Shown: in pieces, positions 26,451 to 34,959 of the stretch | How the letters are laid out: each line of letters opens with the position of its first letter | How positions within the stretch are numbered: the stretch's first letter is position 1 | Source: Cyanobium sp. N.Huapi 1H5 | Lineage (GTDB): Bacteria; Cyanobacteriota; Cyanobacteriia; PCC-6307; Cyanobiaceae | Assembly: GCF_024345535.1 (NCBI RefSeq) | Contig: NZ_JAGQBH010000003.1 | Location: forward strand, 434,001-498,000 | DNA: 64,000 nt | Direction: 5' to 3' | The notes under the pieces: generated by a model | What the model was told of the DNA's origin: nothing | The model's database searches: none | The model's input: the letters and a program-made list of their open reading frames with translations, nothing else | Program-made: the position numbers and the translations under genes

Positions 26451-27565
26451 GTGGGCAAGGCCGCCAGGATCCGCTCCACCCGGCTGTCCCAGGTCTGGGC
26501 GGCGGAGAAATCAAGGCGCGCCCGGAATTTCTCCCGGCTGTCCGTCGCCAGTTCCTCATCGACGGCCGCAACGAAGCGGTCGGGGTCGGCCGCAACCCGC
26601 ACGAAGTCCCTCGCCAGCTCCAGGCCTTCCACCGCCGTGGAGACGACGGGCTTGCCGGCAGCGATGTACTGAAACAGCTTCAGGGGACTCATGGATCGGG
26701 AGAACGGGGTATCCAGATGGGGTATCAGGCAGAGATCCATCGTCCTGAGTTCTGCCGGAACCAATGCATTCGGCACGCTGCCCTTCCATTCCACGTTGTC
26801 GAAGTCGAGCAGCCCTGAATCGGAAAGCCGTCGATTCAGTTCCGGGCCCACCAGCAGGAGCCGGTAGCCAGGTCGCTCACTGGCCAGTTTTCTGAGCAAT
26901 TCGACATCCGTGCGATCCCAGAAGGTGCCCACATAACCGAGGACGGGACGATCCCCCGGCATCCGGAAGTCGGTGGGTGCGGCGAGAAAGGAGGAGTCCA
27001 CCGCCTGATCAATCCGAATGCAGGGCGCCTGGGGAGAAAACTTGTCGTGGTTGGCCCTGGAGGTGACAACAATCAGATCGGCGAAAGATCCCAGTCGAGG
27101 ATATTGATCCACGGCGAAGGGATAGTACCAATCGTTCTTGTCAACGAGGGTGAAGTCATCCACGATCTGCACGATTCGCCTGGCCGCGGGCACCTGAGCC
27201 ACGAGCTCATCCACAATGGGATGGGCAGGGAACAACCAGAGCAGCGTGTTCCGTCGCGTGAAACCGTTCTGTTTCAAGAGCTGGCCCAGCCGCAACCGCT
27301 CCAGCTGCAGCTTCAGCATGGAACCCAGGCCGCGGATCCGGAACTTGTTTGATGTTTGCGGTCTCCAGTACAGCCGCACCACCTCCAGCTTGTCGGAAAC
27401 CTTCAGCCTCGAATTACCCAGGGATTCTCCCTTGGAAGACGGCAGGACGACAAGGACCCGCTTGACAGGCTCCAGCCGGCTCAGCGTCAGGGCAATCTGC
27501 TCGTAGGTTCTACCGAAGACTCCCCAGTCGTCACCGAACCAGAAGAGAACGATGTGGGATGGCAT
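26441..27565 (-). CDS. Glycosyltransferase, GT4-like
   Basis: About 374 aa from ATG 27563-27565, with longer options at ATG 27586 and TTG 27646. Seen: HIVLFWFGDDWGVFGRTYEQ at the N-terminus, VDDFTLVDKNDWYYPF in the first lobe, and LGYVGTFWDRTDVELLRKL at the start of the second. SPLKLFQYIAAGKPVVSTAV is the donor-binding motif. The pattern resembles TuaH/teichuronic-type GTs. It overlaps the carbonic anhydrase end by 10 bp tail to tail. Less GC-rich than hisB. Confidence 0.83.
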   Translation of the reverse strand: MPSHIVLFWFGDDWGVFGRTYEQIALTLSRLEPVKRVLVVLPSSKGESLGNSRLKVSDKLEVVRLYWRPQTSNKFRIRGLGSMLKLQLERLRLGQLLKQNGFTRRNTLLWLFPAHPIVDELVAQVPAARRIVQIVDDFTLVDKNDWYYPFAVDQYPRLGSFADLIVVTSRANHDKFSPQAPCIRIDQAVDSSFLAAPTDFRMPGDRPVLGYVGTFWDRTDVELLRKLASERPGYRLLLVGPELNRRLSDSGLLDFDNVEWKGSVPNALVPAELRTMDLCLIPHLDTPFSRSMSPLKLFQYIAAGKPVVSTAVEGLELARDFVRVAADPDRFVAAVDEELATDSREKFRARLDFSAAQTWDSRVERILAALPTQP

Positions 27566-27907
27566 GCCCTGAACAACGGAAGGCATCGGCAACGCCAAAG
27601 GCGGGCTGTCGCTGAAAGCATACCTTCCACGATTCGGAGAAGCCAACGAGAGAAGTCCATCTCTCAGGAATCGGGCCCAGGCCCGATGAAGTCCCCCGGC
27701 CGTCGGCGTGAACCCTCGGAATGCCAGAAGTTGAGCAGCGATCGCTTACCTCCATCCATTGCTATCTTCTGAAAGGCAATAATTCGCCCTAAGCCAACTC
27801 CATCAGACGGAAATTCTGCATCCTCTTCATCATGCCCCGCTGGCCCGCGTGGAGGTCGCCTCAGCCGGCAGCTGAAGTCAGAAGCAACCTGGCGAATGGG
27901 TCGGGGC
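27566..27907. other. 342-bp gap before the membrane pair
   Basis: No gene with support. It contains alternative starts of the GT4 gene at its left edge, and a HIP1-type GCGATCGC near 27737. Composition is intermediate in GC. No hairpin with a T-run was seen. Confidence 0.4.
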
Positions 27908-29323
27908 TCACGCCGGAGAGATGGAGGAAAAGGAGCCGAACACCCCCAGGATGTGCCAGGCGAGCCCCAGGGCATTGACGCCCCAGAGCAGGAGTTCGAG
28001 CCGGAGCAGACGGCGCAGCCAGGGGCGCCGGCGCAGATCAAAGGGACGCCGCGCCCGATCGGAGGCCGCACGACCCAACCGGAGCAGACCGATGAGCTGC
28101 AGCACCCGCAGCAGGGTGTAGCCGAAGCCCACCCACACCACCAGACCCTCCCCCATCAGAGGTTCGGCGATCACCATGGTGATCACCTGGGCCAGGACCA
28201 GCAGCAGATAGGGCACCAGACAACGGCGCACCACCCCATCCCGCTGCGCCATGATGAGCACCATCAGGGGCAGAAGCAGGCCCAGGCTGATGAGCACTGG
28301 ATAGCGCAACAGCACGATCGAGAGAAAGAACGCATCCAGCCTGCGCAGAAGAGACTTTCCAGCATCATTCTGACCTGCAACGGTCGCATGCATTGACCTT
28401 TGGAAGGGCACGCTCACGGGCCAGATCTTCAGACCAGGCTCGGCCTTGTCCTGCAGCAGAAGGATGCTCGAAACCATGACGCTCCCGGGCTCAATTCGGG
28501 TCTTTTGAGCCTTCTGCGTCGCTTCCCCACCGGCACCGGTGGCGGAATGGCAGTCGGTGGGGGAGATCAGAGTGTGGTCGGGGGGAACCAGGATGTCCTC
28601 GGCATCACAGAGGTACTTATCGATCTGGAAGTCCAGCAGCTTGGCCTCTTTGCCCTTGGCGCGGATCCAGGCCTGAACGTTCTTCAGGTTGACCTCCCGG
28701 CGAACCATGGGAAGGGAAGCGGCGCACTGCAACACCTTGTCCGCTTCGCTCACTGACGCCGTCTTGGGCATGGGAGTTGGATCCCCCGCAGCCCCGCCGG
28801 GAATCGGGTCAAACGTGGAGGCTGACAACGGGATTGAAGGGGACAGGAACTCTTCACAGCTCACCACCTGGAGGTAGAGGTTCTGGAACGAGCTCTCTGT
28901 CTCTGGCATGGCCGCGCTCTTGGGTGGTTGAGACTGGATCTGAAGCGGAAAACTTTTCAACGGGTTGGAGTTTTCATCAAGGCTTTTCAGTCCATCGCGG
29001 AGGGAGAGCGTCCCGGTGGAGGGGTCAACGGAGAAATAGTTCTGCAGGGTGGCATCCTGGGTTGTCGTCAACTCGTAGGTGGCCTTGTCGTCGATGGGGG
29101 TCAGCCGTGCTCCATTGCGGAGACTGACCAGGGAATAGGCAAGCTCCGTCTGGCCGGCGCCCATCCCCGCAAGCTCAGACTGAACAGCTCCCCCGAAGCC
29201 GATGCCAAGCAGCAGCAGCAAGACCAGCAAAAAGATGCGCAGGATGAATTTTGTGGTGCTGAGCTCCCGAGAGAGCCAGGTGGCCTTCCGCCGAAGCCAG
29301 ACCCATGGGGCGTGGAGCGTCAT
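27908..29323 (-). CDS. Multi-pass membrane protein with large exported domain, unknown
   Basis: A 471-aa protein. A membrane anchor at about 26-45 (ILRIFLLVLLLLLGIGFGG) is followed by a roughly 280-residue loop and then about four membrane helices in the last 140 residues. Inside the loop, residues 96-107 (YFSVDPSTGTLS) match the strand pattern of cadherin-like repeats, and four or so Cys (SCEEF, QCAAS, LCDAE, DCHSA) could form disulfides. The topology implies a periplasmic domain held by membrane helices. The ATG overlaps the stop of the upstream gene by 4 bp. No family recognised; the two genes most likely work together. Confidence 0.7.
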   Translation of the reverse strand: MTLHAPWVWLRRKATWLSRELSTTKFILRIFLLVLLLLLGIGFGGAVQSELAGMGAGQTELAYSLVSLRNGARLTPIDDKATYELTTTQDATLQNYFSVDPSTGTLSLRDGLKSLDENSNPLKSFPLQIQSQPPKSAAMPETESSFQNLYLQVVSCEEFLSPSIPLSASTFDPIPGGAAGDPTPMPKTASVSEADKVLQCAASLPMVRREVNLKNVQAWIRAKGKEAKLLDFQIDKYLCDAEDILVPPDHTLISPTDCHSATGAGGEATQKAQKTRIEPGSVMVSSILLLQDKAEPGLKIWPVSVPFQRSMHATVAGQNDAGKSLLRRLDAFFLSIVLLRYPVLISLGLLLPLMVLIMAQRDGVVRRCLVPYLLLVLAQVITMVIAEPLMGEGLVVWVGFGYTLLRVLQLIGLLRLGRAASDRARRPFDLRRRPWLRRLLRLELLLWGVNALGLAWHILGVFGSFSSISPA

Positions 29324-30363
29324 GACTTGGGTCTCCCAGGAGCACTGGGCGAATCCGGGGGAACATTGAGCGGAATCTCATACACCGAAGGGAACACCTG
29401 AGCACCAATCCTCTCGCGTTGACGTGGCGTCATGAGCGTGGGGCAGTAGAGGGAAGCCGGCTCCCGGAAAACCGGGTCATCAAACCGATCGCGAGGGAGG
29501 GCAAACTTGTCGAAAAACCAACGTACCCCATGCGTTCGCCAATCACGCTCGGCCTGGCAGAAACCGACCTCCAGCATGTCCTTGTATGGGCTGGCAATAC
29601 CGCCCACCACCCGAATCAGGTCTTCATCGGCAAGATTGGAGCGTTTGGAATAGGATGGAATGATCACGCGCACCCGTAGGACTTTGTAGTCTTTCGGTGA
29701 TGCGATCTGGGGCACCAGCACCAGACGCTGGGCCTTGATCTCCTCATCCGGGCGGATTTCATTGGCATCGAACAACGAGCCGAATCCGATCACGTCCCAG
29801 ACATCCTTCCCGCCCTGGTACCAGGAGGCAGAAGTCCCCTCTAGCGCCAGCTGAGCCGACCCAAGTGACATCTGCCGGTTGACATCCGCAATCACCTTCC
29901 GCTCACAGTCCTTCTTGACCGCGTCAATATCGGCCTGCACAAGATCTGGATCCCTATTCTCAGCAGGAGAGTCTGGAACACCATCCCTCACCGGATGACA
30001 TGAACTGCCGTTACTGAACAGCTGCGGGAGCGTGGTGGCATAGGCCACCCAGAACGTCTTTCGGATGGTGAGAATCTTGCGGCTGGAGTTCTTGGCCGAG
30101 GCGCGCAACAACACTGGCTGGGCGATCCCAGGCCCAGGGGCTTTCGCTTCATTCTCCTGCTCCGGCTTGAGTCGCTTGATTTCAAGATCCAATGAGATGT
30201 TGACTGGAGCAACGGCTGGGGTGAGAACCTCCTTAAAGATGAACGTCCAGGCTCCCCAGAGGAAGCCCATGACAGCGATGATCGCCGTGACGGACTTGCT
30301 CAATTGATCATCGTTCGCGTTCAGAAACTGAAGAAAGCGCCGGCGCATTTCGAGGATCCCCAA
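29320..30363 (-). CDS. Single-pass membrane protein with exported domain, unknown
   Basis: A 347-aa protein: a short basic cytoplasmic head (MRRRFLQFLNANDDQ), one membrane helix at about 24-43 (SVTAIIAVMGFLWGAWTFIF), then a soluble domain of about 300 residues facing the periplasm (inference). A few Cys (SSCHPV, KDCERK, GFCQAE, LYCPTL) are dispersed through it. No enzyme motif recognised. It is the first gene of a two-gene unit: its stop overlaps the next ATG. Composition is clearly less GC-rich than fabI or hisB, so it was probably acquired. Confidence 0.7.
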   Translation of the reverse strand: MGILEMRRRFLQFLNANDDQLSKSVTAIIAVMGFLWGAWTFIFKEVLTPAVAPVNISLDLEIKRLKPEQENEAKAPGPGIAQPVLLRASAKNSSRKILTIRKTFWVAYATTLPQLFSNGSSCHPVRDGVPDSPAENRDPDLVQADIDAVKKDCERKVIADVNRQMSLGSAQLALEGTSASWYQGGKDVWDVIGFGSLFDANEIRPDEEIKAQRLVLVPQIASPKDYKVLRVRVIIPSYSKRSNLADEDLIRVVGGIASPYKDMLEVGFCQAERDWRTHGVRWFFDKFALPRDRFDDPVFREPASLYCPTLMTPRQRERIGAQVFPSVYEIPLNVPPDSPSAPGRPKS

Positions 30364-30669
30364 AGGGCATTGAGATCAACGACGTCGACACTCCGAGCTG
30401 CGACCAGAGTCAGCTTCGTCAATCCCTGCCTAGGCTGCACTGCGCGCTTTCTGAGTAAGAAAGATGCCGCAGATCTGCATCAGATGATCTGCACATGCAG
30501 GCTTGTGAGTGGCCCAAAAGGCGCGTTAACGGCCGGAAGATGAAGAGTTATTACCAAAGGGATTGACGATGCAGCGCAAGGTCTTTTTGCCGGTATTCAT
30601 GAGTTATCAGAAGCCTTCCTGCGGGAAGTCGCTCCTCATCCAAAAGGCCCCATCTCCCAATTCTTCACC
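30364..30669. other. 306-bp AT-richer intergenic region with inverted repeat
   Basis: No gene. It holds the inverted repeat GCAGATC (30469-30475) and GATCTGC (30486-30492) with a 10-nt loop, with no T-run after it. It lies between the divergent membrane-protein unit and the small secreted protein gene, so promoters for both are expected here. The composition is the most AT-rich in this part of the window. Confidence 0.45.
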
Positions 30670-30861
30670 ATGAATACTCAGCAAAAACGCTGCAAGAATG
30701 CATCGGGCCCATCCTTCCTCGCCCGGATGTGCCCCGCCGTTCTTCTCGCGTCGTTTCTTCTGGTGATCACCGCATCAGAGCCGGGATATGCCCAGCGCTG
30801 CAGGTCATCCAACGGCCAGACGATCTGCTGCGACAACAGCGGTAACTGTTACAGCCGATGA
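30670..30861 (+). CDS. Small secreted Cys-rich protein (63 aa)
   Basis: A 63-aa product: a basic head (MNTQQKRCKNASG), a hydrophobic signal core (CPAVLLASFLLVITASE), a likely cleavage at GYAQ, and a mature tail of about 21 residues, RCRSSNGQTICCDNSGNCYS plus R. It has four Cys in that tail (one, then a CC pair, then one), a disulfide-type spacing. No family recognised. It converges on fabI with 15 bp between stops. Confidence 0.6.
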   Translation: MNTQQKRCKNASGPSFLARMCPAVLLASFLLVITASEPGYAQRCRSSNGQTICCDNSGNCYSR

Positions 30862-30876
30862 GCCACCGCCCGGCGC

Positions 30877-31659
30877 TCACATCCCCGTGATGCAGTAGCC
30901 GGCATCCACGTAGATCACCTGGCCGGTGATGCCGCTGGCCAGGGGGCTGGCCAGGAAGGCGGCGGTGGCGCCCACCTCGTCCTGGGTGACGGTGCGGCGC
31001 AGGGGGGCCTTCTCTTCGACGTTGTGGATCATGTCGAGGATGCCCCCGATCGCCGAGCTGGCCAGGGTGCGGATCGGGCCGGCGCTGATGGCGTTCACCC
31101 GCACCTGCTGCTCGGGGCCCAGCTCCGCCGCCAGGTAGCGCACCGAGGCCTCCAGCGCCGCCTTGGCCACGCCCATCACGTTGTAGTTGGGGATCGCCCG
31201 CTCGGCGCCCAGGTAGCTCAGGGTGATCACGCTGGCCCCCTGGCTGAACAGGGGCTTGGCATGGCGGCAGAGGGGCGCCAGGGAGTAGGCGCTCACCTCC
31301 AGCGCCCGGGCGAAGCCCTCCGGGGTGATGGCGCTGAAATCTCCCACCAGCTCGTCCTTGCCCGCGAAGGCCAGGCAGTGGATCAGCACATCCAGCGTTC
31401 CCCACTGCTCGGCGACGCGCTGGAACAGGGCCTCGATCTGGGCCGGGTTCTGCACGTCGAGGGGCTCGAACAGGGTGGGATTCAGGGGGGCGGTGAGTTC
31501 GCGCACCTTGCCCTCGAAGCGACCCCGGTCGTCCGGCAAGTAGGTGATGCCCAGTTCGCAGCCCGCCGCCGCCAGCTGCTGGGCGATGCCCCAGGCGATC
31601 GAGCGGTTGTTGGCGATGCCGGTGACGAGAGCCTTTTTGCCGCGCAGATCAAGGAGCAT
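30877..31659 (-). CDS. fabI: Enoyl-[acyl-carrier-protein] reductase (NADH)
   Basis: Last reduction step of fatty acid elongation. The 260-aa SDR protein has the FabI-specific cofactor loop VTGIANNRSIAWG at 12-24, and catalytic Tyr159 with Lys166 (YNVMGVAK) in the Y-x6-K spacing of the family. It ends VIYVDAGYCITGM as in other FabIs. The ATG at 31657-31659 is 28 bp from the divergent phosphopantetheinyl transferase start. Confidence 0.96.
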   Translation of the reverse strand: MLLDLRGKKALVTGIANNRSIAWGIAQQLAAAGCELGITYLPDDRGRFEGKVRELTAPLNPTLFEPLDVQNPAQIEALFQRVAEQWGTLDVLIHCLAFAGKDELVGDFSAITPEGFARALEVSAYSLAPLCRHAKPLFSQGASVITLSYLGAERAIPNYNVMGVAKAALEASVRYLAAELGPEQQVRVNAISAGPIRTLASSAIGGILDMIHNVEEKAPLRRTVTQDEVGATAAFLASPLASGITGQVIYVDAGYCITGM

Positions 31660-31687
31660 GGGGAACAGGGCGCCGGAGGGCGAAGGA

Positions 31688-32425
31688 ATGCAGTCCGGCG
31701 ATTCTCCCCCACCCGCGGGGGGGGCCTGGCGGCTCCGGCCTCAGCGCTGGCCGCCCCGGACGGACCCGGCCCTGGCGCCGCCGCCCTTGCCTCCCGCAGG
31801 GGCCGATGGGCCTCCGCTGCTGCTGCTGATCGACCGCCGCGATCCGGACGTCCGGGCGCTGCTCACCCCCCTGGGGGATCTGCTGAATGAGGGCGAGCGT
31901 CAACGGCTGGACCTGCTGCGGGGCGAGGGGGATGGCGAGCGCTTCCTGCTCGGCCGTGGCGCCCTGCGATTGATCCTGGGGACCTGGCTGGGACGGGACC
32001 CCGCCGGCCTCATGCTGGGAAAGGGTCCCCATGGCAAGCCGGAACTGCTCTCCCCACCGCCGTCGGGCCCGGAGAGCGGGGAGCTGCCGCTCCGCTTCAA
32101 CGTCTCCCATTCGGGGGACCTGATCCTGCTGGGCTTTCACCCCCGGCGGCCGGTGGGGGTGGATCTGGAGCAGCGGCGACCGGTGCCGGAGTGGCAGGGC
32201 ATCGCCCGCCGCTGTCTGCCGCCGGAGGAATCGGACGCCATCGGCACCCTGCCGCAGGCGCAGCGCGAGCCGGCCTTCCTGGCCGCCTGGTGCCGGCTGG
32301 AGGCGCGCCTCAAGGCCAGGGGAATGGGTCTGTTCGGCCCGCCACCGGCTCCGGGGGAAACCGATCCGGAGGCCTGGACCCTCGTGCTGCCGGAGGGCTA
32401 CGTGGGCGCCGCGGCCCTGGCCTGA
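31688..32425 (+). CDS. 4'-phosphopantetheinyl transferase superfamily protein
   Basis: A 245-aa Sfp-like enzyme that would attach phosphopantetheine to acyl- or peptidyl-carrier proteins. Seen: FLLGRGALRLILGTWLG, GPHGKPELL, FNVSHSGDLILLGF, the Mg-binding VGVDLEQRRPVPEW, and a W-x3-EA-x2-K region in WCRLEARLKARGMG. That last motif lacks the common KEA lysine (it reads RLEA), as in some cyanobacterial members (from memory). Adjacent to fabI, so it may activate the fatty-acid ACP (inference). Confidence 0.83.
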   Translation: MQSGDSPPPAGGAWRLRPQRWPPRTDPALAPPPLPPAGADGPPLLLLIDRRDPDVRALLTPLGDLLNEGERQRLDLLRGEGDGERFLLGRGALRLILGTWLGRDPAGLMLGKGPHGKPELLSPPPSGPESGELPLRFNVSHSGDLILLGFHPRRPVGVDLEQRRPVPEWQGIARRCLPPEESDAIGTLPQAQREPAFLAAWCRLEARLKARGMGLFGPPPAPGETDPEAWTLVLPEGYVGAAALA

Positions 32426-32444
32426 GCCGCTCGGGCGGCGGCCG

Positions 32445-33038
32445 TCACCAGCCCCCATGGTCCGTCGACCCGGGCTCCTCGAGGTCCTCGGGGGTGAGGG
32501 GCAGACCCAGGTGCTGCTTCTCGGCCCGCCGGATCGCCCGCGGGTCGCTGAGCAGGTCGGGCTCCTCCAGCAGGGGCAGGACCGGCGGCCGGTGCTCGGC
32601 TTCGGTCCGCGGCGGCGGCTCCCACAGGAAGGTGCTGGCGGGGGCCCGCTGGCGGCAGAGCGCCTCCATCTGGCGCCGCAGGGCCAGACGCACCGTCCCC
32701 CGGTCCAGGGCCTGGAAGAACTCCTCCCGCGGCACCAGTCCGAAGCTGGTGGGCTGGGGCCCGTTGCCGTCCCGCAGCCGGGCGGCGTCCGGAAGCCAGC
32801 GCGGCCGGCAGACCCCGGGGCGGGCGGTGTCGGTCTCGATCCAGATGTGCAGGCCTTCGCCGCCGGGCCGGCTCACCACGGCGAGCCCGTCGTTCGGCTG
32901 GTGTCTCGGGAGGGGATACACCCGGCCACTGGGCCTCTGGTCGGCGGGCACACAGCCGGTGAGCACGGCCGCCAGGAGCGGCAGGGTCAGCAGACGGATG
33001 GCCAGCGGGCGTTGGGCCAGCGGGCACGGTGGCGGCAC
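32445..33038 (-). CDS. Predicted lipoprotein of unknown function
   Basis: About 197 aa from a GTG at 33036-33038. The N-terminus has a lipoprotein signal: IRLLTLPLLAAVLTGC, with an L-T-G-C lipobox. The mature part contains WIETDTARPGVCRPRW and ends in an acidic, Pro-rich tail (LTPEDLEEPGSTDHGG). Longer upstream starts exist but overlap the divergent thioredoxin-fold gene and add unrelated sequence. No family recognised. The membrane anchor is inferred from the lipobox. Confidence 0.7.
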   Translation of the reverse strand: MPPPCPLAQRPLAIRLLTLPLLAAVLTGCVPADQRPSGRVYPLPRHQPNDGLAVVSRPGGEGLHIWIETDTARPGVCRPRWLPDAARLRDGNGPQPTSFGLVPREEFFQALDRGTVRLALRRQMEALCRQRAPASTFLWEPPPRTEAEHRPPVLPLLEEPDLLSDPRAIRRAEKQHLGLPLTPEDLEEPGSTDHGGW

Positions 33039-33117
33039 GGCGGGGAAGGCTCGGTGGCGGCGATGATCCTTGCCCGTTCTCCCCCATCCGCTCTGCAGCA
33101 AGGGCGGCAGCACAGCC

Positions 33118-33702
33118 ATGGTTCTGACGAGCTCCACCATGCTGCCCCTGGGCACGCCGCTGCCGCTGGACGCCATGCGGGCCGGCCTGCGGCCCGTCAC
33201 GGGTTGCCCGCTCCCAGCCGCCGCCCTGGCCGGGAACCCCGTGCTGGTGCTGTTCCTGTGCCCCCACTGCCCGTTCGTGAAGCACGTGGAAGCGGAACTC
33301 ACCCGGCTGCAGGGCGACCTGGCGGGGCGGGCGGGCCTGATCGGCCTCTGCAGCAACTGCACCGCCAGCCATCCCCAGGACGGGCCGGAGGGGATGGCGG
33401 CCCAGGCCGCGGCCCGGGGCTGGACCTTCCCCTACCTGCAGGACCCCGACCAGAGCGTCGCCCAGGCCTTCCGGGCCGCCTGCACCCCGGACGTCTTTCT
33501 CTTCGACGGAGCCCATCGGCTCGCCTACAGGGGCCAGCTGGATGGCAGCCGTCCCGGCGGCGAGCCCTGCGATGGCCGGGATCTGCGGGCGGCCCTGGCG
33601 GCCCTGCTGGAGGGGCGGCCGGTGCCGGAACCGCAGCGGCCGGCGATCGGCTGCAACATCAAGTGGCGGGCCGGCGCCGAGCCCCCCTGGTTCGGCGGCT
33701 GA
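33118..33702 (+). CDS. Thioredoxin-fold (AhpC/TSA-like) protein
   Basis: A 194-aa redox protein. Near residue 49 it has VLFLCPHCPFVKHVEAEL with a C-P-H-C active-site-type motif, preceded by the LAGNPVLV strand. SNCTASHPQDG and CTPDVFLFDGAHRLAYRGQL match the resA/peroxiredoxin-like fold with the cis-Pro region TPDVFLF. No export signal, so it is probably cytoplasmic. The ATG at 33118 is favoured over 33070, which adds unrelated residues. Substrate unknown. Confidence 0.82.
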   Translation: MVLTSSTMLPLGTPLPLDAMRAGLRPVTGCPLPAAALAGNPVLVLFLCPHCPFVKHVEAELTRLQGDLAGRAGLIGLCSNCTASHPQDGPEGMAAQAAARGWTFPYLQDPDQSVAQAFRAACTPDVFLFDGAHRLAYRGQLDGSRPGGEPCDGRDLRAALAALLEGRPVPEPQRPAIGCNIKWRAGAEPPWFGG

Positions 33703-33756
33703 TTCTTCCAGGGGGCCGGCGGCGGCGGTCGGATCCGCAGGCTTAATGTTGCCGCC

Positions 33757-34959
33757 ATGCATGTGCCCCCCTTCAGTCTCAGCGAGCAACTGCACCAGCT
33801 CGGAGACGCCCTCGACCAGGCCGTCCTGGACGTCCTCCGCAGTGGCCAGTACATCGGGGGGAGCACGATCATCGGCTTTGAGGCCGCCTTCGCCGAGGCC
33901 TGCGGCGTCCCCCACGCCATCGGCTGCAACAGCGGCACCGATGCCCTGGTTCTCGCCCTGCGCGCCCTCGGGATCGGTCCCGGCGACGAGGTGATCACCA
34001 GTTCCTTCAGCTTCTTCGCCACCGCCGAGGCGATCAGCGCCGTGGGGGCCACGCCGGTGTTCGTGGACGTGGACCCGGACACCTACCTGATCGATCCGGA
34101 GGCGATCGAGGCCGCCATCACCCCCGCCACCCGGGCCCTGATGCCGGTGCATCTGTTCGGCCGGCCGGTGGACATGGAGCGGATCACGGCCATCGCCAGC
34201 GCCCACGGCCTGCGGGTGATCGAGGACTGCGCCCAGGCCAGCGGCGCCAGCTGGGCCGGACGGCCGGTGGGCGGCTGGGGCGACGCCGGTTGCTTCAGCT
34301 TCTTCCCCACCAAGAACCTGGGCGCCGCGGGCGACGGCGGCATGGTGGTCTGCGGTGACGCCGAACTGGCCCAGCGGATCCGGGAGCTGGCGGTGCACGG
34401 CATGCCCCGCCGCTACCTGCACACCGATCTCGGCTACAACAGCCGCCTTGATGCCATGCAGGCCGCCGTCCTGATGGTGAAGCTGCCCCACCTGGCCGGC
34501 TGGGTGGAGCGGCGTCGGGCCATCGCCGAGCGCTACCAGCGGGAACTGGCGGGCCTGCCTGGGCTGGTGCCCGCGGCGCCCGGACCGGAGGGCCACAGCT
34601 GGAACCAGTTCGTGGTGCGGGTGCCCCGCTGCCCCGCCGCCACCAGCGCCTGCGGAGGGCGCTGCATTCCGGCCGCCGACAGCGCCAGCTACGGACTGCC
34701 CGAGGCCTGCTGCCGCGACTGGCTCAAGCAGCAGCTCCAGGAGGCGGGCGTCACGACGATCATCTACTACCCGATCCCCATCCACCGGCAGCCGGCCTAC
34801 GCGTCCCTCGGCTACGCACCCGGCAGCCTGCCGATCACCGAACGGCTCTGCGCCGAAGTGCTCAGCCTGCCGATCTTCCCCGAACTCAGCACCGAGCAGC
34901 AGGACAGCGTCATCGCCGCCGTGCGCAGCCTGGTGGGGGCCGAAGCCGTCGTCGCCTAG
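33757..34959 (+). CDS. DegT/DnrJ/EryC1-family PLP aminotransferase with Cys-rich insert
   Basis: A 400-aa nucleotide-sugar aminotransferase-type protein. Seen: GCNSGTDALVLALRALGIG, DVDPDTYLIDPEAIEAA, IEDCAQASGA and the PLP lysine Lys186 in SFFPTKNLGAAGDGG. The C-lobe ends YYPIPIHRQPAY. Between VVRVP (286-290) and RDWLKQQLQE (320) an insert of about 29 residues carries five Cys (292, 299, 303, 318, 319), which family members usually lack. Its stop overlaps phrB by 4 bp. It likely makes an amino-sugar; the substrate is unknown. Confidence 0.88.
   Translation: MHVPPFSLSEQLHQLGDALDQAVLDVLRSGQYIGGSTIIGFEAAFAEACGVPHAIGCNSGTDALVLALRALGIGPGDEVITSSFSFFATAEAISAVGATPVFVDVDPDTYLIDPEAIEAAITPATRALMPVHLFGRPVDMERITAIASAHGLRVIEDCAQASGASWAGRPVGGWGDAGCFSFFPTKNLGAAGDGGMVVCGDAELAQRIRELAVHGMPRRYLHTDLGYNSRLDAMQAAVLMVKLPHLAGWVERRRAIAERYQRELAGLPGLVPAAPGPEGHSWNQFVVRVPRCPAATSACGGRCIPAADSASYGLPEACCRDWLKQQLQEAGVTTIIYYPIPIHRQPAYASLGYAPGSLPITERLCAEVLSLPIFPELSTEQQDSVIAAVRSLVGAEAVVA

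Noticed and set aside
31544..31687. Longer start for the phosphopantetheinyl transferase
   Set aside because: Would overlap fabI antisense by more than 100 bp and adds unrelated residues; ATG 31688 preferred.
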